A stretch of DNA of 64,000 nucleotides from contig CP065000.1 of assembly GCA_016700075.1 (NCBI GenBank), positions 496,001 through 560,000 on the forward strand. The letters run 5' to 3'. Of this stretch, positions 28,000 to 35,146 are shown in pieces. This stretch comes from Acidobacteriota bacterium. Its GTDB lineage: Bacteria; Acidobacteriota; Blastocatellia; Pyrinomonadales; Pyrinomonadaceae. Position 1 is the first letter of the stretch. Every line of letters starts with the position of its first letter. Both the position numbers and the translations under genes were made by a program. The notes below the pieces were generated by a model. The model was not told where the DNA came from. It saw only the letters and a program-made list of their open reading frames with translations, and made no database searches.

Positions 28000-29478
28000 A
28001 TGAGTATCAACAAGATCTTTATTGGAACTGTGATTGCGGTGGTCGCTGTAGGCGCCGGCTGCAGGACGAATCTTCTTCAAATGGAAGATGTCCCGCCGCC
28101 CGCCAAGAGCGAGCCTATTCCTTTGGTCGTCGACGGCACTCGCACTTCGTACGCTGATGTGGTCGAGCGGACGTCTCCCGCCGTGGTCAGGATCGAAGCA
28201 TCTCGACGGGAAAAGGCGCAATCTCGAGGACCGATGCCGTTCGGCGACGATTTCTTTCGCCAATTCCAGATCCCGCGGCCCGACCAACGGCCGCAGTTAG
28301 AACGCGGCGTCGGCTCAGGTGTGATAGTTGACTCGGCAGGGACCGTGATGACCAATTTTCACGTGGTCGAAGGTGCAGACAAGATCACTGTCCTAACCAA
28401 TGATAATAAGTCCTACGATGCAAAGATCGTCGGCACCGACGCACCTAGCGACTTGGCGGTGTTGAAGATCGAGGGTGTCGAATTGCCGTCATTGAAACTT
28501 GGCGATTCCGACAGTGTGCGGGTCGGCGACATTGTTCTCGCAATTGGAAACCCGCTTGGCATTGGGCAGACGGTAACTGCAGGCATAATTTCTGCCAAAG
28601 GCCGCCGAACCGGTCTCGGTGACGGCAGCTTTGAAGATTTCCTTCAAACTGATGCTCCCATAAATCGCGGCAACTCCGGCGGAGCACTCGTAAATCTCAA
28701 CGGTGAGCTTATCGGGATCAATTCACAGATTCTGTCGGGCGGACCGGGCGGCGGCAACATCGGTATTGCCTTTTCGATACCCTCGAACATGGCCCGTTCG
28801 ATAATGGATCAGCTGCTGAAAGACGGCAAAGTGCGGCGCGGCAGGCTCGGTGTAAATATTCAGAGCATCACCGACGATACCGCAAAGGCTATTGGCCTGC
28901 CTGACACAAGCGGTGCATTGGTCAGTAACGTTCAATCCGGAAGTGCCGCCGATAAAGCCGGTGTTAAGAGGAATGACGTGATCCGTGCCATAAATGGCGA
29001 AAAGGTAGAGGACAGCAATGCCCTTCGCAACAAAGTTGCAGGTACGCTGCCCGGCACCGAGGTCAAGCTGTCGATACTGCGGGACGGCAAAGAGATCGAG
29101 GTCACCGTCACACTCGACGAACTCGATCCCAATTCTTCTGCCGGACCGGCGGAGCCTGACAGCGGCGGCAACAGTCGCCCGGGAGCTGAGAACCAAAGCG
29201 GCAAGCTGGGAATCAGTTTGGAGCCGTTGACCGCTGCCGCAGCGAAACGGCTCGGCGTCGAAGAAAGCACAGGCGGAATGGTAATAACCAAGGTCAACCC
29301 GGATGGACCGGCGGCCGAGGCCGGACTTTCCGAAGGCGATGTCATTCTTGAGATAAATCGAAACTCGGTCAAGAGTATGGGCGACGTTAATTCGGCCATC
29401 GAATCCGCAGGAGACCGTCCTCTGCTTTTGCTTGTATCAAGCCGCGGACAGACCGTCTTCGTCACGATCCGGCCTTAG
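28000..29478 (+). CDS. HtrA/DegP-type periplasmic serine protease with two PDZ domains
   Basis: Envelope quality-control protease of 492 residues. An N-terminal hydrophobic segment ends in VGAGC, a possible lipobox, so the protein may be lipid-anchored. The trypsin-like domain has the triad H121 (NFHVVEG), D151 (SDLAVLK) and S226 (RGNSGGA). Two PDZ domains follow (about 270-370 and 395-490). A long Pro/Arg-containing linker separates the anchor from the protease. Family is certain; the DegP/DegQ/DegS distinction is not made. A clear terminator follows. Confidence 0.92.
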   Translation: MSINKIFIGTVIAVVAVGAGCRTNLLQMEDVPPPAKSEPIPLVVDGTRTSYADVVERTSPAVVRIEASRREKAQSRGPMPFGDDFFRQFQIPRPDQRPQLERGVGSGVIVDSAGTVMTNFHVVEGADKITVLTNDNKSYDAKIVGTDAPSDLAVLKIEGVELPSLKLGDSDSVRVGDIVLAIGNPLGIGQTVTAGIISAKGRRTGLGDGSFEDFLQTDAPINRGNSGGALVNLNGELIGINSQILSGGPGGGNIGIAFSIPSNMARSIMDQLLKDGKVRRGRLGVNIQSITDDTAKAIGLPDTSGALVSNVQSGSAADKAGVKRNDVIRAINGEKVEDSNALRNKVAGTLPGTEVKLSILRDGKEIEVTVTLDELDPNSSAGPAEPDSGGNSRPGAENQSGKLGISLEPLTAAAAKRLGVEESTGGMVITKVNPDGPAAEAGLSEGDVILEINRNSVKSMGDVNSAIESAGDRPLLLLVSSRGQTVFVTIRP

Positions 29479-29500
29479 TCAGTATCCAAATGGACTTTTG

Positions 29501-29540
29501 GGGGCTGCAGGTAAGAAAACTGCAGCCCATTTTTGTTTAT
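29501..29540 (+). terminator. intrinsic terminator of the HtrA gene
   Basis: A perfect 9-bp stem GGGCTGCAG (29502-29510) with CTGCAGCCC (29520-29528) is followed by ATTTTTGTTT. Because it overlaps the beginning of the next open frame, it supports the later ATG 29572 as start of the next gene. Confidence 0.88.
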
Positions 29541-29571
29541 GCAACGCAGCTGTGCTAAAACGGTGCTGACT

Positions 29572-30093
29572 ATGTGGGGAAAGATATATCTCGGCTTTTT
29601 GACGGTTTCGGCCGTTCTGATCTGTTTTTTTTCATACTATGCGTTCAGTTGGCTGAACAGTATCGGTTCGCCGCAAGCCGCATTTGACGGCTACAATTAC
29701 CACTCGTCCATCGCTGAATTCGTTTTATGGTCTTCAACGCTCGGCTTGGTTGCCTTGGCCAACGGCGTCCTTTGGACCACAGGCAGAGTTTGGGCGATGT
29801 GGACCACGTTCTTCTATTTCATGATCTTTAAGCTCGGGAGCACTCTGTGGCTCGGCAACGCTCTGAGCTCATTTTCCGCTGATGCAGGCGGGCAGCGTGT
29901 CGGAGTAGTATCGTCATTGATCGTCGGCGTGGTACTGACCGCATTGATGGGTGCCATCTTGTATTTTGATCAGTTTATCGTTACAAAGATGCGGCAGAGG
30001 ACCTTAGGCGGCGACGAGACGCTCAAATTGGCCGAAGAGATAGCCGAGATGAAATTAGAAAAGCCCACCGAAGAACATCAGCAGGCTTCCTAA
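29572..30093 (+). CDS. small four-helix membrane protein of unknown function
   Basis: About 173 residues with four hydrophobic segments (roughly residues 5-27, 50-72, 78-98 and 115-138) and a charged C-terminal tail of about 30 residues. ATG 29572 (MWGKIYLGF) is chosen because an upstream in-frame start would lie in the terminator hairpin. No family recognised. It is the last chromosomal gene before the tRNA scar, only one base from it. Confidence 0.65.
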   Translation: MWGKIYLGFLTVSAVLICFFSYYAFSWLNSIGSPQAAFDGYNYHSSIAEFVLWSSTLGLVALANGVLWTTGRVWAMWTTFFYFMIFKLGSTLWLGNALSSFSADAGGQRVGVVSSLIVGVVLTALMGAILYFDQFIVTKMRQRTLGGDETLKLAEEIAEMKLEKPTEEHQQAS

Positions 30094-30094
30094 A

Positions 30095-30143
30095 TGGTCG
30101 GGACGACTGGATTTGAACCAGCGACCTCTCGCACCCCAAGCGA
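30095..30143 (-). tRNA. 3'-half fragment of tRNA-Pro(GGG), attachment-site scar
   Basis: Read on the minus strand this is the 3' part of a proline tRNA. It has part of the anticodon stem, the loop TTGGGGT with anticodon GGG (30135-30137), the variable loop, a T arm with TTCAAAT, acceptor strand CGTCCCG, discriminator A and an encoded CCA. The 5' half is absent: no D arm and no matching CGGGACG follow, and pairing fails after four bases of the anticodon stem. Tyrosine-recombinase elements that integrate in a tRNA leave exactly such a 3' duplicate at their far end. The orientation puts the element to the right, so an intact gene would be expected beyond the window. Confidence 0.8.
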
Positions 30144-30145
30144 TT

Positions 30146-30533
30146 TGGGTAGGTTTGTATAATTTGTCAAAACTGCTCAAAACCTCTTAGAATCAACAGC
30201 TTACGGCTAAACGAATTCATAGTTAATTAGCCATGATCAGGAACGCTGCAACCAACCTGCAACCAAGTCACCTGACACAATTCAAAGCATCCGTAGCGTG
30301 CTCAGTTCAAAAAGGAACACCTTTCGCTTCAATTCTTTCAGAGAATAATAACATATCTTAGGCGCTGTCATCCGCTAATTTTTTTCATACAACGTATCAG
30401 CCTTTGCCGGTCCTCCAAGACTCTTCAGGGTCGGTATTCGACACAGTTCTTTGAGGAGGTTTGGAAAGATTTTGAGCCGTCAACCGGCTGCTCTTATTGA
30501 TAACATTTGGGCATTAACCTATTCTGAACTGTT
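30146..30533. other. gene-free junction region after the tRNA scar
   Basis: About 390 bases without a credible reading frame or RNA. It contains the paired CTGCAACC repeats listed separately and a sequence near 30500 that resembles, in inverted orientation, one near 56910. No integrase remnant could be recognised on either strand. Confidence 0.5.
30246..30264. repeat. paired 8-bp direct repeats, possible integrase arm sites
   Basis: CTGCAACC occurs at 30246-30253 and 30257-30264, an 11-bp period or one helical turn. A very similar pair with the same period lies at 57041-57059 beyond the phage tail genes. Arm-type integrase sites are short direct repeats of this kind near attachment cores. 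Confidence 0.45.
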
Positions 30534-31154
30534 ATGGCTTGTTGTGAAGATGATTGCGCTATAGAGGCTTTGCGGGAGAGGCAGAGTTCGACGTTGAAGA
30601 TCGTGCTTGGGATAAACGTCGCGATGTTTGCGGCCGGGATCGGTGCGGGCATTTACGCCGGGTCGAGCGCTTTGTTGTCGGATTCGCTGGACAATCTTGG
30701 CGATGCGATGACGTACGGACTGAGCCTTTATGTTGTTTATAAGTCGTCTCAGGCTAAGGCACAGGTCGCTTTGTTCAAAGGCGGATTGATCCTTCTGGCG
30801 GCTTTGGTCGTGCTCGGACAGGTCATTTACAAGCTGATGGTTCCTACGGTTCCGATCTTTGAAATAATGGGCGTGGTGAGCGTGCTGGCGCTTGTGGGCA
30901 ATTCGATCTGTCTCTATTTACTTACGCGGCATCGCTCGGACGACGTGAATATGAGTTCGGTTTGGGAATGTTCGCGTAACGATATTGCGTCGAATATCTC
31001 GGTCTTTGTGGCGGCGGGTGCGGTGTGGTTCTTTCAATCGGGCTGGCCGGACATCATCATAGCCCTAGCTTTGGTTGTGCTTTTCCTGCGTTCGGCATTT
31101 CGCGTTTTCTCAAACGCTAACAGAGAGATGAAAACCGCCAATTATCCGACCTAA
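30534..31154 (+). CDS. cation transporter, CDF-like membrane domain only
   Basis: About 206 residues with six hydrophobic segments resembling the membrane half of cation diffusion facilitators (SALLSDSLDNLGDAMTY matches the metal-binding helix 2, and the SRND-containing helix matches helix 5). The usual cytoplasmic C-terminal domain is absent. The N-terminus MACCEDDC is Cys/Asp-rich and could bind metal. First gene of the metal island and the only one on the plus strand there. Metal specificity unknown. Confidence 0.8.
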   Translation: MACCEDDCAIEALRERQSSTLKIVLGINVAMFAAGIGAGIYAGSSALLSDSLDNLGDAMTYGLSLYVVYKSSQAKAQVALFKGGLILLAALVVLGQVIYKLMVPTVPIFEIMGVVSVLALVGNSICLYLLTRHRSDDVNMSSVWECSRNDIASNISVFVAAGAVWFFQSGWPDIIIALALVVLFLRSAFRVFSNANREMKTANYPT

Positions 31155-31514
31155 TTACTGAATGAAAATAAGCAGGACTCCGCACGGATCCCAGATGTGC
31201 ATAATCTTTGTGTCGCCAATCATTTCCGGCTCGGCGATACGGGCGTGTCCATAGGAATTCGCGTCGAGTACTTGTTTGCCGTGCGAATACCAAGCATCAA
31301 CGTCGTCAACATCGAACTTCATCATAAAGTTCTCCGCCCAATCTTTGACGTAATAATTCTGCAAACGGAACGTAGCACCGCCGAGTTGACAGTCCATTGT
31401 ACCGCCCCAGCCTTCGGTAAGAGTGAAACCAAGTGCCGCGTAAAAAGCTTTTGAAACCTCAAAATTCTCAGCCGGTGTATAGACAACAAGTTGGTTAATG
31501 GTTGGGTTTATCAA
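31155..31514 (-). CDS. VOC family (glyoxalase/bleomycin-resistance fold) protein
   Basis: About 119 residues with the beta-alpha-beta-beta-beta repeats of the vicinal oxygen chelate superfamily (LVVYTPAENFEVSKAFYAALGF at the start, HIWDPCGVLLIFI at the end). The start is TTG with AAGGAGA seven bases upstream. Members bind a metal or small ligand, and the function here is unknown. First stop-to-stop neighbour of the CDF-like gene; lies 12 bases after the DUF3703 gene on the same strand. Confidence 0.8.
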   Translation of the reverse strand: MINPTINQLVVYTPAENFEVSKAFYAALGFTLTEGWGGTMDCQLGGATFRLQNYYVKDWAENFMMKFDVDDVDAWYSHGKQVLDANSYGHARIAEPEMIGDTKIMHIWDPCGVLLIFIQ

Positions 31515-31526
31515 AAAAACATCTCC

Positions 31527-31877
31527 TTAGTTCTTTCCCTCGTTGAGGATTTGCAGTAAATCGTCCGGCACCGGCATTGTTTTGAAGAACCAGACATTCG
31601 CTCCGCCAGTGTTACCGGTTGGATAAATGCCAAACGGAGTCTTAGTCGAGGCTCCGATTATGCGAACGATCTGTCCCCAAATCTCGCGGGGGGAACGCTG
31701 CTTGATCGCGAGTTTGAACATTCGCCAATGAATCCGTGTGTGCTGATAGGTCGAAGCCTGACCAAGAACGTGGGAGCGTTCGAGGTGGTGAAAGGCCGAA
31801 TGGAAGTCGCCGCTTTCGACAAGCGAATCGGATAATGCTAACTCGTGAGAAATAGCCGTGGCTAACTCGGTATTCAT
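31527..31877 (-). CDS. DUF3703 family protein
   Basis: Cytoplasmic protein of 116 residues. The family signature is recognisable in HLERSHVLGQ and GWGQ-like/ANVWFF segments, ending TGNTGGANVWFFKTMPVP. DUF3703 genes commonly sit beside heavy-metal efflux genes, but the biochemical role is not known. AGGGAGGTTC upstream supports the start. It overlaps the upstream small membrane gene by four bases. Confidence 0.8.
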   Translation of the reverse strand: MNTELATAISHELALSDSLVESGDFHSAFHHLERSHVLGQASTYQHTRIHWRMFKLAIKQRSPREIWGQIVRIIGASTKTPFGIYPTGNTGGANVWFFKTMPVPDDLLQILNEGKN

Positions 31878-32026
31878 TTTGAACCTCCCTTTGATCGCCG
31901 CTCTGTCCGCTTGCCGACAAGGATACCTATTCCAACTAACAGACCAATAATAAGCAAACTACAAACTATGAAAATTATAAACTGATGCTGCATAAAAACA
32001 TGAAAAAAGTCAGTTTCTTGTTCCAT
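31874..32026 (-). CDS. small single-pass membrane protein
   Basis: About 50 residues from ATG 32026 (MEQETDFFHVF), with one transmembrane helix (IIFIVCSLLIIGLLVGIGIL) and a basic tail. The frame is open to 32062, inside the end of the CDF gene, but this ATG is the more likely start. Its stop overlaps the DUF3703 start, so it belongs to the CDF operon. Function unknown. Confidence 0.55.
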   Translation of the reverse strand: MEQETDFFHVFMQHQFIIFIVCSLLIIGLLVGIGILVGKRTERRSKGGSK

Positions 32027-32040
32027 TTTGTTCTTCGATA

Positions 32041-32934
32041 TTAGAGGTGCGTTTCGTGACACGCGAAGCCCTCGCGTTCGGTTTGTGCGGTGACATGGGC
32101 GATCTCAAATTCGCTCGTGCAAGAATCGTGAACACGTTGCAGAACTTCGTCATGTTCTGCTCCCTCGGCTAGAACGGTATGCACGCTGAGAGCATTAACG
32201 CCCGACGTAAGCGACCATACGTGAAGGTCGTGTATCTCCGCAACACCCTCGATCTTAGAAAGCTTTTCGCGGACGCTGGCTATATTAACGTCCGATGGGG
32301 TGCCTTCGAGCAGGACTGCGACGGCATCTTTTAGCAACGCCCATGTTCGTGGCAGTATGAAAAGGCCGATGCCCGCCGAAATTAGCGGATCGGCGTAATA
32401 CCAGCCGGTCGTCAGCATTATTATTCCCGCGATGATTACGCCGATTGATGTCAGCATATCGGACAAAACTTCAAAATACGCGCCCTTCATATTCAGGCTT
32501 TCTTTCGAGCCGCCGTACAAAATCCACATTCCGAAGAGATTGATGATAAGCCCGATGCCGGCGACGATCAGCATTCCCGCACTTTCGACTTCCGGCGGGT
32601 TGAGAAAACGCTCGTAGGCTTCGTATAAAATGTAAAGCGAAATGCCGATTAAAATGACGGCGTTGGTCAGCGCGGCGAGAATCTCAAATCGATAATAGCC
32701 GTAAGTTCTCTCCGGCGTGGCGGGTTTTTCGGCAAACCAGATCGCCAAAAGCGCGAGCGCAAGTCCCATTACATCCGTCAGCATATGTCCGGCATCAGCC
32801 AGCAATGCCAGACTGTTAAACCACAATCCGCCGATGACTTCCGCAATCAAGTAAGTCAAAGTTAAGCCTAAAACGATTGCTAAATTCTTTTTGTTTTTTC
32901 CGGCTGCTGATGTCCCGCCGTGTGCGTGTCCCAT
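32041..32934 (-). CDS. czcD: cation diffusion facilitator, CzcD type
   Basis: Proton-coupled Zn/Co/Cd exporter of 297 residues. Six transmembrane helices carry the metal sites HxxxD-like in LLADAGHMLTDVMGL and in YFEVLSDMLTSIGV. The cytoplasmic C-terminal domain (about 205-295) contains IHDLHVWSLTSG. The N-terminus is His-containing (MGHAHGG) and the C-terminus ends CHETHL, both possible metal sensors. It heads a minus-strand operon with the small membrane protein, DUF3703 and the VOC protein. Exact metal not resolvable. Confidence 0.9.
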   Translation of the reverse strand: MGHAHGGTSAAGKNKKNLAIVLGLTLTYLIAEVIGGLWFNSLALLADAGHMLTDVMGLALALLAIWFAEKPATPERTYGYYRFEILAALTNAVILIGISLYILYEAYERFLNPPEVESAGMLIVAGIGLIINLFGMWILYGGSKESLNMKGAYFEVLSDMLTSIGVIIAGIIMLTTGWYYADPLISAGIGLFILPRTWALLKDAVAVLLEGTPSDVNIASVREKLSKIEGVAEIHDLHVWSLTSGVNALSVHTVLAEGAEHDEVLQRVHDSCTSEFEIAHVTAQTEREGFACHETHL

Positions 32935-32974
32935 AATTTATTTTCTATTTTTTTTGTAAATTGTATTTTTCGTT

Positions 32975-33364
32975 TTAATTACCAATCGCCTTTAGCACCA
33001 GCCAGCCTGAAAAAACTATTAGCAGCACCCAAATCAAAATGATGACCGAAGCGGCATACCAATTCGTCGGCTTGTCAATCGTTTCGCCTGCTTGTTGGCG
33101 GCAATCAGCCATAACTTCCGGCGGAATCATTTTGAGAACCAGAGCGATCCCGATTGGAATCAGAATCAGATCATCAAGCAGTCCCAACAAAGGTATAAAA
33201 TCCGGTATCAGATCAATCGGGCTGAAAGCATAGCCGACGACGCACGCGGCGAGAATTTTGGCATACAACGGTTTTCGCTCGTCGCGGCAAGCCAGATAAA
33301 GTGCAAAAGTTTCCTTTTTCAAGGCTCGTGCTTTTTTCGTGAAATTCTCTAAAAAACCACTCAT
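32975..33364 (-). CDS. DUF1232 (YkvA-like) membrane protein
   Basis: About 129 residues. The DUF1232 core is clear: YAFSPIDLIPDFIPLLGLLDDLILIP at about residues 45-75, then a second hydrophobic helix at the C-terminus (IILIWVLLIVFSGWLVL). Small membrane proteins of this family often accompany transporters; the function is unknown. It lies between the ZIP gene (11 bases upstream) and czcD (40 bases downstream) on the same strand. Confidence 0.82.
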   Translation of the reverse strand: MSGFLENFTKKARALKKETFALYLACRDERKPLYAKILAACVVGYAFSPIDLIPDFIPLLGLLDDLILIPIGIALVLKMIPPEVMADCRQQAGETIDKPTNWYAASVIILIWVLLIVFSGWLVLKAIGN

Positions 33365-33375
33365 AATTTTGTAAC

Positions 33376-34176
33376 TTACGCAAGCATTTCGACCAGCAAA
33401 AGCACCACGAATCCGACAAAAAACATCGCCGTCGTAACGGGAGTTTCCTTCGCTTCGTGCGCTTCGACAAGCAATTCTTCCGTAACCAGATAAAGCAATG
33501 CCGCCGCGCCGAAAGCCAGCATTGTGTCGAAAGCGAAGCCGGTCAGTCCCGACAAAAAGTAATTTCCGATGACTACGCCGCCGAGCAAAAGCAGAGCCAG
33601 TCCGACTGCCGCGCCGACCATTACGGTTCTGGATTTTCCGGCTTTGCTCAGTGCCACCGAAGCCGAAAGACCGAGAAAGAAAACCTCGAAGGCGAGCGCG
33701 AACGTCAGCAAAAATCCCTGTTTTGAACTCGCCGTAAAAGCGATTCCGATGAGCAATCCGTCAATCAGCAAGTCAATACCGATTGTCACTAGCAAACTCG
33801 TCGGTGATTCGTTTTCGCCTTTTTCCGCCTCCTCCGAACTTTCCGTTTGCGACTGCTGTTTCGATTCGCTCTTTGCCGGTCGTTTACTCGCGCCGTTTGC
33901 TTTTTTCCCGCTGCCTTCGGCAAAGTATTTAACTGCGAGCATCAAACCGATTCCTAGTGTAAAGCCGACGACCATTGCGAGCGGGTCGCGTTGGTGCATT
34001 ATGTCGGGCAATATTTCGGCGGCGACGGCGGCAAAAACGAGTCCGGCGGCAAAATGCTGCACCAAACTGCGAATGGTCGCGCCGGGTTTCCAAAATACGG
34101 CGATAATGCCGCCGACAAGCACCGCCGAAGCCGGAATCAGCGCGTAGCCCATCACCTGCCAAAATGAGTTATTCAT
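33376..34176 (-). CDS. ZIP family divalent metal transporter
   Basis: About 266 residues from ATG 34176 with eight hydrophobic segments. The metal-site helix in the first half has HFAAGLVFAAVAAEILPD, and the later helix has EELLVEAHEAKE. The central loop (about residues 85-125) is rich in Lys/Ser/Gln/Glu rather than His. ZIP proteins move Zn/Fe into the cytoplasm, and some related members act as exporters. With czcD and the P-type ATPase next to it, a metal homeostasis role is firm; the direction is not. Confidence 0.85.
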   Translation of the reverse strand: MNNSFWQVMGYALIPASAVLVGGIIAVFWKPGATIRSLVQHFAAGLVFAAVAAEILPDIMHQRDPLAMVVGFTLGIGLMLAVKYFAEGSGKKANGASKRPAKSESKQQSQTESSEEAEKGENESPTSLLVTIGIDLLIDGLLIGIAFTASSKQGFLLTFALAFEVFFLGLSASVALSKAGKSRTVMVGAAVGLALLLLGGVVIGNYFLSGLTGFAFDTMLAFGAAALLYLVTEELLVEAHEAKETPVTTAMFFVGFVVLLLVEMLA

Positions 34177-34270
34177 AATCACGCATAGACTATTCGTCAA
34201 GAATTTTATTAAAAGCTGCCCAATTTCGACACAAAATAAGGCGCCGCATCGAATACAATGCTGGCATTTG

Positions 34271-34465
34271 TCAATGCAGATGTAATAGCTCTAGCGCCAA
34301 ACCGAAGCACAACCTGTATCCGGTGTCAGCCAGCGAAGCCAGGCTGCTAAAACGCAAATTGCCTCCGACGACTTCCGATGCGAGAAAGGCCGACGTAAAG
34401 CAGAAAACAATGATTAAGTTTTTCTTGTCACGTCCGGCAGCCGATTGCCCGTTTCCTTTTCCCAT
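34271..34465 (-). pseudogene. truncated CDF (czcD-like) N-terminal remnant
   Basis: About 64 codons match the first helices of the neighbouring CzcD: KKNLIIVFCFTSAFLASEVVGG corresponds to KKNLAIVLGLTLTYLIAEVIGG. The metal-site helix is damaged (SLADTGYRLCFGLAL instead of LLADAGHMLTDVMGLAL), and a stop follows at once. No downstream CDF sequence remains. This is a dead paralog, probably from an earlier duplication or a second island. Confidence 0.78.
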
Positions 34466-34531
34466 AGTCCGAGTTAATGGCCATACTCAGTTTCCACATT
34501 TTCGGTTGGAGGTATTTTACGTGAATCCACA

Positions 34532-34846
34532 CTATTGTTTCTGCCCGCAGCTGTTGCAGAAAGCAGATCCTGTTGCGAGCGCATTGCCGCATTTCGTGCA
34601 TGCATTTGCCGCGGCCGCAAGGGTTGTTCCGCAACCCTTGCAGAAACGCGCGTTTTGGGTATTCGCAACGCCGCATATCTGACAAAACATTTCCTCACCG
34701 GAATTGCCGCCCCGTGGTCGCTCGTCTCGCGGCTCTTGTCCATAACTCTCGTCGTAGCGCCGAGAATGTTTATCGTGGTGTCCGCGGCCGCTACGTCGTC
34801 GCCCGCTATGATGACCACCGCCTAGTAGGTTTTTTAAAAAGCTCAT
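34532..34846 (-). CDS. double zinc-ribbon protein
   Basis: About 104 residues. A basic, His/Arg/Gly-rich N-terminal half (about 1-50) is followed by two zinc ribbons with four CxxC knuckles: FCQICG, FCKGCG, ACTKCG and FCNSCG. Such ribbons bind structural zinc and contact nucleic acid or protein. Several overlapping open frames on both strands lack any such pattern. The function is unknown, but a His-rich zinc protein inside a metal island may buffer zinc. Confidence 0.75.
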   Translation of the reverse strand: MSFLKNLLGGGHHSGRRRSGRGHHDKHSRRYDESYGQEPRDERPRGGNSGEEMFCQICGVANTQNARFCKGCGTTLAAAANACTKCGNALATGSAFCNSCGQKQ

Positions 34847-34865
34847 AGTATTTTACTCCACGAAT

Positions 34866-35075
34866 TTAATCCGAACTGTTCTCCTCACTCGATCTTATTT
34901 TCGAAGTGCCGAAATGACGCTGCGTATCCTCACTGCCGATTTTATGCACTCTAAGAAGATCATCCGGGTTCAATTTATCGTCTCTGCTTAATTCGCCGGA
35001 TTCAACACAGAACTCGTTTTTGCGGCGCCGGCGTTCGATTTTGACGCCGTTTTCCTTTTCTTCATGATGGGTCAA
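34866..35075 (-). CDS. small charged hypothetical protein
   Basis: A possible 69-residue highly charged protein starting at TTG 35075 with AGAAGGA directly upstream, closer than usual. No cysteine cluster, membrane helix or known motif. It lies 71 bases after the P-type ATPase gene and 19 bases before the zinc-ribbon gene on the same strand. Could be a non-coding stretch. Confidence 0.4.
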   Translation of the reverse strand: MTHHEEKENGVKIERRRRKNEFCVESGELSRDDKLNPDDLLRVHKIGSEDTQRHFGTSKIRSSEENSSD

Positions 35076-35146
35076 TCCTTCTTCTTCTCGTCTGCCAGAT
35101 GGGGCAGAAATCTCTCGCCAAGGCCTTATTTACCGAGGATTCGCAA

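Noticed and set aside
30095..30143. Complete tRNA gene
   Set aside because: The D arm and 5' acceptor strand are missing, and pairing fails beyond the fourth anticodon-stem base; only the 3' half exists.
32935..32974. NiCo or other metal riboswitch before czcD
   Set aside because: Only 40 bases separate czcD from the upstream gene, too few for a riboswitch, and no such structure is seen.
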